Assembly: GCF_019431455.1 (NCBI RefSeq)
Contig: NZ_JAHYSR010000007.1
Coordinates: forward strand, 1-64,000
Direction of reading: 5' to 3'
DNA: 64,000 nt
Origin: Paracoccus bogoriensis
GTDB lineage: Bacteria > Pseudomonadota > Alphaproteobacteria > Rhodobacterales > Rhodobacteraceae
The translations under genes were made by a program, and so were the position numbers. Below, piece after piece: positions 7,304-16,368 of the stretch. The notes beneath the pieces were generated by a model. That model ran no database searches. It had not been told where the DNA came from and was given only the letters and a program-made list of their open reading frames with translations. Numbering within the stretch: the first letter of the stretch is position 1; every line of letters begins with the position of its first letter.

Positions 7304-9493
7304 TCAGTGCACTTGTAGGGATGCAGCGCGCAGCAGGTCATCAACCGCAGCAAGCAGTTCGGTCAGCGTGAAAGGCTTTGGCAGGAAGGCCGAATTGGCC
7401 ATCGGCTGATGCCCTTCGGCAAAGATGTCCTCGGTATAGCCGGACATGAAGATCACCGCCGCATCCGGCCGGGTCTCGCGGGCTTTGGCAACCCAACCAG
7501 GCCCGTCCATGCCCGGCATGACGACATCGGTCAGGAACAGATCGACGCGCAAGGCCGGATCGGCCAGGATTGCCAGAGCGGCCTCGGCGCTGTCGGCTTC
7601 GATCACGTCATATCCCTTGAGCTTGAGCGCGCGGGCGGCGAAGGCCCGAACCGGAGCCTCGTCCTCGACAAGCAGAAGGCGCGGCTGACGCTGCCGCTCC
7701 AGGCGCGGTGCGATCACGTTGCGGGCTTCGGACCGAGGCGCAACGGCGGATAGCGCCTGGTGCTGAAGGGCGGGCAGGTAGATCGTGAAGCTCGTTCCCG
7801 CACCTGGATGGCTATCGCAGAAGATATAGCCACCCGTCTGCTTCACGATGCCATAGGCCGTTGATAGGCCCAGTCCGGTCCCTTCACCCGTGCGCTTCGT
7901 CGTGAAGAATGGCTCGAATATCTTGGACAGATGCTCGGGCGCGATCCCGCAGCCCTGATCGCTGACCGCGATGCGCACGTAATCCCCTGCCGGCAACGCG
8001 ACACGATCGCGTCGAAGCGGCCGATCCAGGAGGGCGTTCTCGGTCCGGATGGTGATTTCACCGCCCGAGGGCATGGCATCACGCGCATTCACGACAAGAT
8101 TCATGATCACCTGCTCAAGCTGGCGCTTGTCGGCCCGGATAGGACGCAGCGCGGGGTCGTGGCTGACGGTGAGGGTGATCCGCTCACCCACGAGACGATT
8201 CAGCAGATGGGTCAGATCGGCAACCGTGTCACGCAGGTCCAGCGTCTCCATCCGCAAGTTCTGCTTGCGCGAGAAGGCCAGCAACTGCCCGACCAACGCG
8301 GCGGCACGATTGGTGTTCTGGCTGATCTGGTCCAGATCCGAATAATCCGGATCGCCCTTGTCGCGACGCAGCATCAGCAGATCGCAATGACCACGAATTG
8401 CGGTCAGAAGGTTGTTGAAATCATGCGCGACCCCGCCCGCAAGTTGACCGATGGCCTGCATCTTCTGGCTCTGGACGAATTGCGCCTCGAGTGTCTTCAT
8501 GGCGCTGATATCGGTCAGAACGGCCACCAGGCCGCCGCGCTCGGCAGGGTCCGGCGCCAGCGCCACCTGGAAATGCCGATCCTGGTCGCCACGCGCCTGG
8601 CCCCGCAGACGCAGGATCTCGGTCGAGTTGTCGAGGTTGCCGGCGCTGACCTCCTTCAGCCACTGGATCAGCGGGCGGCCCGGCCCCTCGAACAGGGTCG
8701 CAAGGTTCAGACACTGCCCGTTTGAAAAGGCCATGTCACGGTCCAGAAGACGTCGCGCTGCAAGATTGGCCTGACGCACGCGGCCATCGGGGGCAATCCG
8801 CAGCATGGCGACGGGTAGCGCCTCGATATCGCGGCTGCTGTCTGACTGATCCATCGCGGCTGCGATCTCGAACTGGTCGGGTGCGGCACCGGCCGCGTGA
8901 TAGGCCCAGATCTGCAAGGGCGCGTCGGGCGCACCGCTGAGCGACAGTGCATCGCCGTTGCCAAGTTCGATTTCGGCCGAGCCAAGGCGCATGGCCCGCG
9001 CCGAAAGCTGCGCCATCTCGGCTGCTGCATCCGCGCGCAGCCGCGACAGCACATCCAGGACCGAGGCTGCATCGCCTTCATGCATCTCGCGCGCCGCGCT
9101 GTTCTGAAACAGGATCCGACCCTCTGCATCGCAGACCCAGACGGGTTCAGGCGCCGCCGCGACCTCTCCCCTGATTGCAGACAGCGCCCGCCTGGCACGG
9201 TGATCGCGCAGGATATGGGCCAGCGCTACCGCGCCCCCCAGCAGATACCACGCAACCGCGATCGTCGCCACGATCACAGCCGCTTGCCCAGCCACCGCCC
9301 CCGGCATCACCAGAAGCGCCGCCGAGCCCAGCACCATCGGCAAAACCAGCAACGGCACCGCCGAGACCGCACCACGCGGCAGCCCAACACGTTCGTCCCA
9401 ATAAGCCATGCGAATCGCCCTTCTGGCCCCTCGATCCGACAGGCGTAGCCGATCCAATCTTAAAAGAGCGTTAAGTCGGGTCTTTCGCCTCAT
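7304..9493 (-). CDS. cckA: CckA hybrid histidine kinase/phosphatase
   Basis: CckA drives the alphaproteobacterial CckA-ChpT-CtrA phosphorelay that controls the cell cycle, motility and gene transfer. This 729-residue protein has two N-terminal membrane segments (about 43-65 and 70-92), PAS-like sensing regions (110-330), a HisKA domain with GGVAHDFNNLLTAIRGHCD (phospho-His357), an ATPase domain with NLVVNARDAMP, DQGCGIAPE and GTGLGLSTAYGIV (460-575), and a receiver domain with TDVVMPGMDG (Asp656). The HisKA sequence is strongly CckA-like. Its ATG at 9493 overlaps the rsmB stop by four bases, so the two are co-translated. An internal ATG at residue 29 is another possible start. Confidence 0.88.
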   Translation of the reverse strand: MRRKTRLNALLRLDRLRLSDRGARRAIRMAYWDERVGLPRGAVSAVPLLVLPMVLGSAALLVMPGAVAGQAAVIVATIAVAWYLLGGAVALAHILRDHRARRALSAIRGEVAAAPEPVWVCDAEGRILFQNSAAREMHEGDAASVLDVLSRLRADAAAEMAQLSARAMRLGSAEIELGNGDALSLSGAPDAPLQIWAYHAAGAAPDQFEIAAAMDQSDSSRDIEALPVAMLRIAPDGRVRQANLAARRLLDRDMAFSNGQCLNLATLFEGPGRPLIQWLKEVSAGNLDNSTEILRLRGQARGDQDRHFQVALAPDPAERGGLVAVLTDISAMKTLEAQFVQSQKMQAIGQLAGGVAHDFNNLLTAIRGHCDLLMLRRDKGDPDYSDLDQISQNTNRAAALVGQLLAFSRKQNLRMETLDLRDTVADLTHLLNRLVGERITLTVSHDPALRPIRADKRQLEQVIMNLVVNARDAMPSGGEITIRTENALLDRPLRRDRVALPAGDYVRIAVSDQGCGIAPEHLSKIFEPFFTTKRTGEGTGLGLSTAYGIVKQTGGYIFCDSHPGAGTSFTIYLPALQHQALSAVAPRSEARNVIAPRLERQRQPRLLLVEDEAPVRAFAARALKLKGYDVIEADSAEAALAILADPALRVDLFLTDVVMPGMDGPGWVAKARETRPDAAVIFMSGYTEDIFAEGHQPMANSAFLPKPFTLTELLAAVDDLLRAASLQVH

Positions 9494-10644
9494 CCATCCT
9501 CATGCCGCAGCAAGGAGAGAAAGAAGCCATCGCCCGCCTCAAGCGGGGTCCAGAGGCGCTGCGTGACCACATGGAATTCTGGACGTTCAGAAATCAATCC
9601 ACTGACTTGGCTATTGTTTTCATCATCAAGAAGTGAGCAGGTCATATAGGCGAGGTGTCCGCCCGGCACGACCCTGCCGGCTGCGTCGCGCAGAATCTGC
9701 GCCTGCGTCGCACGCAGCCGGTCCAGATCCCGCGGCGTCATGCGCCAACGCGCATCCGGGCTGCGCCGCCATGTGCCGCTGCCCGAACAGGGCACATCCG
9801 CCACGACCAGATCGAAACGCCCCGTGACCCGCGGCAGGATCGACACGCGCGCCCCTGCGCGCGCGGCGCGCGCATTCAGATCCTTGAGCCGCTGCGGAGC
9901 CGCGTCATGCGCGAAGAATATGGCGCCAGGTTGCCGCGCGGCCAGCGCCAGCACCTTGCCGCCCCCGCCCGCGCAATAATCCAGAACGCGCATCCCCGGA
10001 CCCAGCGGAAGCGCCTCGCAGGCCAGTTGCGGCGACAGATCCTGCAACTCGACCAGCCCCTCGCGATAGGCGCTGCTGGCGGCCAGGCGCCTTTCGCCCT
10101 GGGTCACGCGCAGGGAGGCCGTGCCCTCGCCCGGCTCGGTCAGCACGCCGTCCCGGGCCAGGGCCGCGGCAGCGGCCTCGCGCGGGCCGCGAGCCAGGTT
10201 CGCGCGCAGCCAGACCGGCGCGCGCTGCGCCATCCTTGCCGCGACCGCCTCGGCCCTCTCGCCGAGCGAGGCTTGCCAAGCCGGATGCAGCCATTCGGGC
10301 AGATCGGCCAGCGCACCGAGAGGCGCGGCGGTGTGGGAGGCCTCGGCCTCGGTCAGAGGCGCGGGGGCGTGGCCGGCGCCGGTGAACAGCGCCCGCGGAT
10401 CGCGGCCTTCGGCGCGGGCCAGACCGATCATCAGGCCGCGGCCCGTCAGCGCCCCGCCCAGGGCCGCCAGCGTGTTGCGCTGCCGCAGCGCGCCAAAGAC
10501 CAGATCGCGCACTGCCGCCCGATCACCCGAGCCCGCAAAGCGCGAGGCCCGCGACCAGCGCAGCAGCGCGGCCTCGGCCGGGTCGCCGGCAAGGATCCTG
10601 TCCAGAACCTCGATGGCGGCGGCGATCCGGGCGCCCGGCGTCAC
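9490..10644 (-). CDS. rsmB: RsmB-type rRNA cytosine-C5 methyltransferase
   Basis: This protein of about 384 residues belongs to the NOP2/RsmB/Sun family, which methylates cytosine 967 of 16S rRNA or a related position. An NusB-like RNA-binding N-terminus is followed by the methyltransferase core. Motif I is YCAGGGGKVLALAA, motif IV is DVPCSGSGTWRRSPD with the release cysteine, and motif VI is MTCSLLDDENNSQV with the second cysteine. The reading frame opens with TTG at 10647 and GTG at 10644; I chose GTG because a run of G bases lies just before it and the protein then starts MTPGAR. The stop overlaps the cckA start. The exact target base is not provable from sequence. Confidence 0.85.
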   Translation of the reverse strand: MTPGARIAAAIEVLDRILAGDPAEAALLRWSRASRFAGSGDRAAVRDLVFGALRQRNTLAALGGALTGRGLMIGLARAEGRDPRALFTGAGHAPAPLTEAEASHTAAPLGALADLPEWLHPAWQASLGERAEAVAARMAQRAPVWLRANLARGPREAAAAALARDGVLTEPGEGTASLRVTQGERRLAASSAYREGLVELQDLSPQLACEALPLGPGMRVLDYCAGGGGKVLALAARQPGAIFFAHDAAPQRLKDLNARAARAGARVSILPRVTGRFDLVVADVPCSGSGTWRRSPDARWRMTPRDLDRLRATQAQILRDAAGRVVPGGHLAYMTCSLLDDENNSQVSGLISERPEFHVVTQRLWTPLEAGDGFFLSLLRHEDG

Positions 10645-10707
10645 CAACCCCCCCCATCACAATGTCTCATTCGGCAGCCTTCCAGATCGTTGCAAAGGTG
10701 CAGAATG

Positions 10708-11022
10708 CTACAGGCAGGTCGAGGTCGCAATGACCGGGAACAGCGTGAACAGGGTCGAGCCCAGCCCGATCCAAGCCCCTGCCACGATCAGCCAACGCGA
10801 CCGCCCCGGCGGCACGCCCTGCGGCATCGTGCGCAGCAGGATGACGTGCAGCACCAGGCCCACGCCCCAGACCAGCCACATCGCCAGGTGGTGCCAGTCC
10901 GTGAACAGGACCGGCACGCGCCGCCAGCCCAGGGCACAGCCCGCCCCATGCAGCCCATAGACCGCCGAGAACAGCACCGCCCACAGGATGAGCCCCGCCA
11001 GCGCACGCCAGAGCCAGTTCAT
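10708..11022 (-). CDS. Small membrane protein of the terminal-oxidase operon
   Basis: This 104-residue hydrophobic protein has three predicted membrane segments (about 5-25, 47-65 and 80-98) and a short cysteine-containing tail. It matches no family I can name. Its ATG overlaps the stop of the fused oxidase subunit gene by four bases, so it is the last gene of the ctaC-ctaDE operon. It may be a small oxidase subunit in the place of subunit IV, or an assembly factor. That role rests on position alone. Confidence 0.6.
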   Translation of the reverse strand: MNWLWRALAGLILWAVLFSAVYGLHGAGCALGWRRVPVLFTDWHHLAMWLVWGVGLVLHVILLRTMPQGVPPGRSRWLIVAGAWIGLGSTLFTLFPVIATSTCL

Positions 11023-13580
11023 GTCAGCACCTCCTGCGCGAGGATCAGGATGAACGACGCGGCCGATGTGCCCAGCCAGAACAGCTGGAACAGCTGCCAG
11101 ATGGGCGAGGCGCCGACGCGGGCGGCGCTGACCCGGCCCTGACGGTGATCGGCCAGGCTGCGCAGCGCCAGAAGCGATGCGACAACGCCGTGAAAGACCG
11201 CAAAGCCCAGCACGACTCCGCGCAGCGCGTCGCGCGCGTGGCGTGTCGGATCGTCAAGGCCATAGGCCAGCACGGCCAGCGCCGCCAGCGCCAGCACGCC
11301 CGTGCCAAGCCCCACCATCGCCCAGGTGGCACCCATCGGCGTGGTCCGGGTGGTCTCGGCCCGGAACGAGGCAACAAGGCCCAGAGCCATTGCCCCAAGC
11401 GCCACAAGCGCGGCGAGCAGATTGGGCAGCGTGGCGATGCCGCTTTCCGGGGCGGGCCAGTTGGGCGCCACCACGGTCAGGAAGCCCACCCCGAACATCA
11501 GCGAGGCATAAAGCGTCCCATCCGCCAGAAGCAGCGCCAGCGTGCCGGTCCGGGCCAGCGTGTTACGGCGCTGAAAGTGCAAGGGTAGCGCCAGGCCGGG
11601 CGCCACCTGGGCAGGCGGATGGTCGCGATCCGTGCCCATGATGTCGCCCCATTTCCACCCCGCCCAGATCGTCAGCAGGATACCGACCGGCGCCAGCCAG
11701 TAGAACCCCGACAGCATCGCCGCAAAGAAGCTGCCGATCGCGGCCGAGGTCTGCAATGGCAACAAGGTGCTGTGGGCCAGCACCGCCACATGGTCGGGCT
11801 TGCCGCTGCCCGGCTCGACCACCAGCGTCTCGCGCCAGCCGCGCGGGGCGCCGGGCAGCAGCCCCTCGCCGCGGGCCAGAGGCAGAAGCGCGGTTGCATC
11901 GCTATGCCGCGGACCGGGCAATGAGGCGAAGTTGTAGGACGGCGCGGGCAACGGCATCGCCCAGTCCAGCGTCGGCGCGCGCCAGGGATTGCGCCAGCTG
12001 CGTCGCCCGAACAGCCATTGCATCACCACATCAAAGGCAAAGAGCGCAAAGCCCGCCGCCATGACCATGCCGAAGATCGACGAGATCAGGTTAAGCCATT
12101 CCCATTCCGGATTGGCCGGATAGATCGCGATGCGGCGCGGCATCCCCAGAAGCCCGGTCAGGTGCATCAGGAAAAAGGTTCCATGAAAACCGATCAGGAT
12201 CAGCCAGAACGCAGCTTCGCCCAAGCCCCTCACGCGCCAGCGCCCGCAGATCAGCGGCATCCAGTAGCTTACGGCGGCCAGCATCGGAAAGACGAAGCCA
12301 CCGATCAGGACATAATGCAGATGGGCCACCACGAAATGCGTGTCATGCGCCTGCCAGTTGAAGGGCACCATGGCCAGCATCACGCCCGTCAGCCCGCCCA
12401 TGACGAAGGTCGCGAAAAAACCCATGATATAAAGCATGGGCAGCCGGAACTGCACCTGTCCCATCCACATCGTGCCGATCCAGGCAAAGATCTGGATCGC
12501 CGTCGGCACGGCCACCAGCGCCGAGGCCGCCGAAAAGAAGGCCAGCGCCATATGCGGGATGCCCACGGTGAACATATGGTGGACCCAGAGCCCAAAGGAC
12601 AGAAAGACCAGCCCCGCCACTGCCGCCACGATGGCACCATAGCCCAGGATCGTGGTCCGCGACAGGATCGGGATGATCGTGGACAGCGCGCCTGCGGCGG
12701 GCAGGAAGATGATATAGACCTCTGGGTGGCCGAACAGCCAGAAAAGATGTTGCCACAGAAGCGGGTCGCCCCCCCGCGCGACCTCGAAAAAGGGCCAGTC
12801 GAAGGCGCGCTGCACCTCAAGCAGGATCGAGCCCAGGATCAGCGGTGGAAAGCCTACCAGCATCATCACCGCCGTCCCCAGAAGATACCACCCCATCAGC
12901 GGCATCCGGGTCAGGGCCATGCCCCCCGCGCGGCAACGCAGAATCGTCACGGTGATTTCGATGGCGGCGGCTATGGCGCTGATCTCGACGAAGGTGACGC
13001 CCAGAAGCCAGACATCCGCGTTCACGCCGGGGCTATGGGTGCGGTCCGACAGGGGCGTGTACATGAACCAGCCGTCATCGGGCGCGACCCCGAAGACCAG
13101 CGACAGCACGATCACGCTGCCGCCGAAGAAATAGCACCAATAGCCCAGCGCGCTCAGGCGCGGAAAGGCCATGTCCCGCGCGCCGAGGATCTTGGGCAGA
13201 AGCCACAGCGCCAACCCCTCCAGCATGGGGATGGCGAAAAGGAACATCATGATCGTGCCATGCATGGTGAAGATCTGGTTGTAGAGGTCCAGATCCAGGA
13301 ACGCGCCCTGCTGCGTGGCCAGCTGCGCGCGGATCAGCATGGCCAGAACGCCGCCGATGGCGAAGAAGACGAAGGCCGTCACCATGAAGCGCAGCCCGAT
13401 CGTGCCGTGATTGACCGAGGTGAAGAACCCTCTCCAGCCCGGCTCGTCGCGCCAGACCGCGTCCAGTTCACGATGTAGCGCCAGCGCGCGGCGCGGCGGG
13501 TTGGCGGCGATGTCCAGCGCATCGACCATCGGCTCGGAGGGGGCGATGGCACGGGGATCGGCGGGTGACGTGACGGTCAT
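11019..13580 (-). CDS. ctaD: Cytochrome c oxidase subunit I-III fusion
   Basis: This 853-residue protein fuses haem-copper oxidase subunit I (about 50-570) to subunit III (about 640-853). The haem and copper ligands are intact: His107, His285, Tyr289, His334-335, His420 and His422. The proton entry points are unusual. The K-channel lysine found in canonical PTGIKIF is Gln363 here (PTAIQIF), and the D-channel asparagine after DMAFPR is Ser143, although Asp136 and Glu287 remain. The layout resembles the alternative CoxMNOP-type aa3 oxidases of rhizobia. It lies between ctaC and a small membrane gene, with four-base overlaps at both ends. Oxidase identity is firm; electron donor and pumping efficiency are open. 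Confidence 0.9.
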   Translation of the reverse strand: MTVTSPADPRAIAPSEPMVDALDIAANPPRRALALHRELDAVWRDEPGWRGFFTSVNHGTIGLRFMVTAFVFFAIGGVLAMLIRAQLATQQGAFLDLDLYNQIFTMHGTIMMFLFAIPMLEGLALWLLPKILGARDMAFPRLSALGYWCYFFGGSVIVLSLVFGVAPDDGWFMYTPLSDRTHSPGVNADVWLLGVTFVEISAIAAAIEITVTILRCRAGGMALTRMPLMGWYLLGTAVMMLVGFPPLILGSILLEVQRAFDWPFFEVARGGDPLLWQHLFWLFGHPEVYIIFLPAAGALSTIIPILSRTTILGYGAIVAAVAGLVFLSFGLWVHHMFTVGIPHMALAFFSAASALVAVPTAIQIFAWIGTMWMGQVQFRLPMLYIMGFFATFVMGGLTGVMLAMVPFNWQAHDTHFVVAHLHYVLIGGFVFPMLAAVSYWMPLICGRWRVRGLGEAAFWLILIGFHGTFFLMHLTGLLGMPRRIAIYPANPEWEWLNLISSIFGMVMAAGFALFAFDVVMQWLFGRRSWRNPWRAPTLDWAMPLPAPSYNFASLPGPRHSDATALLPLARGEGLLPGAPRGWRETLVVEPGSGKPDHVAVLAHSTLLPLQTSAAIGSFFAAMLSGFYWLAPVGILLTIWAGWKWGDIMGTDRDHPPAQVAPGLALPLHFQRRNTLARTGTLALLLADGTLYASLMFGVGFLTVVAPNWPAPESGIATLPNLLAALVALGAMALGLVASFRAETTRTTPMGATWAMVGLGTGVLALAALAVLAYGLDDPTRHARDALRGVVLGFAVFHGVVASLLALRSLADHRQGRVSAARVGASPIWQLFQLFWLGTSAASFILILAQEVLT

Positions 13581-14257
13581 GGAAGCATCTCTGCCTGATT
13601 GTCTGCGAAGGGGGCCATCGCCTCGGACATGTCCGGCATGGGCAGGGCGGGGTCATAGGCAATGACGGTAAAGCGCATGAAATTATGGCCGATGCCGCAG
13701 AATTCGGCACAAAGCCCCTCATAGACGCCCGGAGCGTCGGCGCGCAGGCGGTGGCGATTCACATGGCCCGGAATGGCATCCATCTTGCCGCCAAGCTGCG
13801 GCACCCAGAAACTGTGGATCACGTCCTCGGAGGTGATGACGACATCGAAACTGGTGCCGGCGGGGACATAGAGCGTGTCCAGCGTTGCGACCGGCTGACC
13901 GTCGGGACCAGGCTGGATGAAGCGCCATTCCCATTGCGCCGCATGGGCCGAGACCTCAAGCGCGTCATCGGCCCGCGCCAGCATCCGCTCGCCCAGCCAT
14001 AGCGAAAAACCGACCAGCACGGTCAGCACGCTCAGCGTGAAGCCCAGACCCCAGCCCCAGATCCAGTGCCGTTCCGAGGCTCGCCCGCCCTTGTTGCGGA
14101 TCGCCAGGACCAGCATCGCGCCGACCATCAGCGTGATCAGCGTGGAACCCGCCAGCATCGCCCACCACAGGATCGCCACATCCCGCGCCGCCGGCCCCGA
14201 AGGTTCGAGCGTGCTCAGGGGCCCATCGCAAGCAGCCAGCAGCGGAACCGGCAGCAT
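13577..14257 (-). CDS. ctaC: Cytochrome c oxidase subunit II (CuA)
   Basis: Subunit II passes electrons from cytochrome c to the oxidase core through the binuclear CuA centre in the periplasm. In this 226-residue form the CuA ligands are complete: His148 in HSFWVP, then Cys183, Glu185, Cys187, His191 and Met194 in CAEFCGIGHNFM. Two membrane helices lie at about 28-53 and 68-90. The N-terminus PVPLLAACDG looks like a short lipoprotein signal with Cys10. I chose ATG 14257; a TTG six codons earlier is an alternative. Longer open sequence beyond it is antisense to the DUF2231 gene and is not real. It heads the oxidase operon. Confidence 0.9.
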   Translation of the reverse strand: MLPVPLLAACDGPLSTLEPSGPAARDVAILWWAMLAGSTLITLMVGAMLVLAIRNKGGRASERHWIWGWGLGFTLSVLTVLVGFSLWLGERMLARADDALEVSAHAAQWEWRFIQPGPDGQPVATLDTLYVPAGTSFDVVITSEDVIHSFWVPQLGGKMDAIPGHVNRHRLRADAPGVYEGLCAEFCGIGHNFMRFTVIAYDPALPMPDMSEAMAPFADNQAEMLP

Positions 14258-14302
14258 GGCCGCCTTGTTCCCCAATCGCCGACCCCAAAGGAGAGACCGA
14301 AG

Positions 14303-14842
14303 ATGCGCCAGAAAAGAAGCTGGAAACAGCGCCGCCGCCTTGCCGACCCGATCGAGGAGCACGCGGCCTTTGACGATACCGAGACCAAGATCGCCGTGTC
14401 GGGTCATCCGCTTCACGCGATGATGGTCGCCTTTCCCATCGCGCTGGCCTTCTCGACCCTCGGGGCGGATGCGCTCTACTGGTGGACGGGCGACGCCTTC
14501 TGGCCGCGCGTCGCGCTCTGGGCCTCGGGAATAGCGTTCTGGCTGGGCGTTGCGGCGGGCGTGACCGGCACGATCGAACTTCTGATCGTGCCAGGCATCC
14601 GCATCCGGTCGGCTAGCTGGACTCATTTCATTCTCGCAGTGATGCTTTTGTCGCTTCTGGGCCTGAACTGGGGCTTCCGCTTGCCAGACCCCGAGGGCGC
14701 TGTCCTGCCCTTCGGCATTCTGCTGTCGGCGCTGGCGGGCCTGATGACCGGGATCACCGGCTGGCACGGCGGCAAGCTGGTCTTTGACTATCAGATCGGC
14801 ACGCAGCGCCGGCCTGGGGTCGGGGACCAGGACAGGGCCTAG
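14303..14842 (+). CDS. DUF2231 membrane protein
   Basis: This 179-residue protein has the DUF2231 signature SGHPLHAMMVAFPIA (His35 and His38) and four predicted membrane segments. Members often sit beside cytochrome oxidase or c-type cytochrome genes, but their function is unknown; conserved histidines suggest haem or metal binding. The ATG at 14303 has a strong AAAGGAG ribosome site eight bases upstream. It is transcribed divergently from ctaC, with only 45 bp between the two starts, so both promoters overlap the two 5' ends. Confidence 0.78.
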   Translation: MRQKRSWKQRRRLADPIEEHAAFDDTETKIAVSGHPLHAMMVAFPIALAFSTLGADALYWWTGDAFWPRVALWASGIAFWLGVAAGVTGTIELLIVPGIRIRSASWTHFILAVMLLSLLGLNWGFRLPDPEGAVLPFGILLSALAGLMTGITGWHGGKLVFDYQIGTQRRPGVGDQDRA

Positions 14843-14847
14843 CCGCC

Positions 14848-15357
14848 TCATGGCTGGTCTCCGATTCCGCGGGGGGACAGCATGAATTCGGGCATCAGAT
14901 TGACGGTCCAGGCCAGATCGGGCTTGGCCAGGACCAGCCATAAGACCGCCGCCATCAGCGGTATCCCCAGAACCAGAGCCCAGAGAGGCGAGGGCAGGTC
15001 ATACAGCCCCCTCTGTTCGCCCGAGGACAGGATCAGGTGCCCGATCCAGGCGTGGACCAGGCTCATGCCCGCGACCAGCGCCAACTTGGCCACGAACCAC
15101 AGGTCAAAGACCTGATCGGCAAAAATCAGTCCTGTTCCCGCCGCGATGGCGATGATCGCCGCCGGGGTCGCAAAACCGATGTAGCCGTAATGCGTGATCA
15201 GCCGGAATTCGGCATAGCGGGCCTGCGTCTGTTCAGACCCGGTCCGGCGGCGCCAGATGCTACCGTAAAGCCACAGCATCATCGGCAAGGCGATCATCGC
15301 CGCACACCAGGCGACCATGGCAGCGATGTGCAGGAATTTCAGCCCCGCGACCATCAT
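14848..15357 (-). CDS. CopD/HemJ-superfamily membrane protein
   Basis: This 169-residue protein has about four membrane helices and the pattern KFLHIAAMVAWCAAM, HYGYIGFATP and LWFVAKLALV...LVHAW, which resembles the CopD/HemJ superfamily (copper import or haem-binding membrane proteins). It starts inside the ctaG stop codon (ATGA at 15354-15357). Placed next to CtaG, it most likely helps copper or haem supply for oxidase assembly. HemJ, the protoporphyrinogen oxidase, is a close alternative, so I leave the symbol blank. Confidence 0.6.
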   Translation of the reverse strand: MMVAGLKFLHIAAMVAWCAAMIALPMMLWLYGSIWRRRTGSEQTQARYAEFRLITHYGYIGFATPAAIIAIAAGTGLIFADQVFDLWFVAKLALVAGMSLVHAWIGHLILSSGEQRGLYDLPSPLWALVLGIPLMAAVLWLVLAKPDLAWTVNLMPEFMLSPRGIGDQP

Positions 15358-16085
15358 GCGGCAAAGCCCCGGCGCCAGCCTTGCCACAACATGCCCGCCG
15401 CGATCACCGCAACCGGCAGGAAGCCCGGCACCCACATGACCAGGCCGGCAAGTTGCTGATCGACCAGCGGGTCCAGGCCCCAGGCAACCGCCCCTTCGAC
15501 ATGCTGGAAATAAAGGATCGAGGGCGCAAAGGTCAGGATCGCTCCCAGGAAACCCATCACCCCGGCCAGCCCGCCGATCAGGACGGCACGGCGCAGGGCC
15601 TCGTCCCCGGCCGGGGCGGGGGCCAGAACCGCCGACCAGAAGGCCCAGGCCGGCAGCAGCATCGCCGCCTGCATCAGCCAATAAAGCCCGTCCGACCGCC
15701 AGATCGCATCATAGATCGCAGGGACGTGCCAAGCCACCATCGCACCGGACAGAACCGCCAGGGACAGGCCCGCAGGCAGACGGCGCGCAAGGATCGGCCA
15801 AGCCACCGCCAGGGCGGGCGCGGCCAGCGTGATAAGCAGCAGGTGATGGGCCGAGCGCACCGAAAACAGCGCTACCGTCATCGCGCAAAGCGGCGAGACG
15901 AAGGCCACGAACAGCGCCGCCACCGCGATCAGACCCGCGCCCTTCTGCGTTCGTCCCGCCCGCCACAAGAGCAGTGCCGAGAACAGCGCAAGTCCTGCCA
16001 GAAGCGGCGGATCGAAATTCCAGCTTTGCCACAGCGTGCCCGGAGCCGGGGCCGGTCCGCAATAAGGGTCAAACCTGTCGCTCAT
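15354..16085 (-). CDS. ctaG: CtaG (caa3-type) oxidase assembly protein
   Basis: This 243-residue polytopic membrane protein matches the caa3_CtaG family, which is needed for copper insertion or assembly of haem-copper oxidases. It has about seven hydrophobic helices and the conserved segments SPLCAMTVALFSVRSAHHLL, WHVPAIYDA and LDQ-like DPLVDQQLAGLVMWVPG. The N-terminus has a conserved YCGPAP motif with a cysteine. ATG 16085 is preceded by a tandemly repeated AGGCAGGA that may act as ribosome site. Longer upstream open sequence is a low-complexity GC repeat. The adjacent oxidase subunit genes support the role. Confidence 0.82.
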   Translation of the reverse strand: MSDRFDPYCGPAPAPGTLWQSWNFDPPLLAGLALFSALLLWRAGRTQKGAGLIAVAALFVAFVSPLCAMTVALFSVRSAHHLLLITLAAPALAVAWPILARRLPAGLSLAVLSGAMVAWHVPAIYDAIWRSDGLYWLMQAAMLLPAWAFWSAVLAPAPAGDEALRRAVLIGGLAGVMGFLGAILTFAPSILYFQHVEGAVAWGLDPLVDQQLAGLVMWVPGFLPVAVIAAGMLWQGWRRGFAA

Positions 16086-16096
16086 GAGATGCCTCG

Positions 16097-16118
16097 TCCT
16101 GCCTTGATCCTGCCTTGA
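16097..16118. repeat. 11-bp tandem duplication before ctaG
   Basis: The unit TCCTGCCTTGA occurs twice in direct succession (16097-16107 and 16108-16118). On the ctaG strand it reads TCAAGGCAGGA and so duplicates a purine-rich, ribosome-site-like sequence 12 to 33 bases before the ctaG ATG. Confidence 0.6.
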
Positions 16119-16203
16119 TCCGCCCCGCCCGGCGGACAGGGTTGCATCAGAGGCACAACCGCGCCCGCGCCCCCCGGTTCCCCCCGCCCGCGCCCGTTCC
16201 CCA

Positions 16204-16229
16204 CGCCCGCGCCCGCGCCCGCGCCCGCG
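16204..16229. repeat. CGCCCG hexamer repeat
   Basis: The hexamer CGCCCG is repeated four times plus two bases. It lies in a GC-only stretch (about 16160-16230) between the divergent ctaG and flavocytochrome genes. Such slippage-prone runs are common in GC-rich intergenic DNA and may vary in copy number. Confidence 0.6.
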
Positions 16230-16368
16230 ATGCTGGACGCTGCCGCTACCGATGCCACCACCCCGCCCTATGATCGCGGCATACCTTCGGCTTCCGGTTT
16301 CCCCACGCCTGCGCCCACCCCCGCGACAGGCACCCGGAACCGCCCCGACCTCAAGGCGTTGCCCTGGC

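Noticed and set aside
14258-14941. N-terminal extension of ctaC to 14941
   Set aside because: The extension is antisense to the DUF2231 gene; the lipobox-like start at 14257 is far more plausible.
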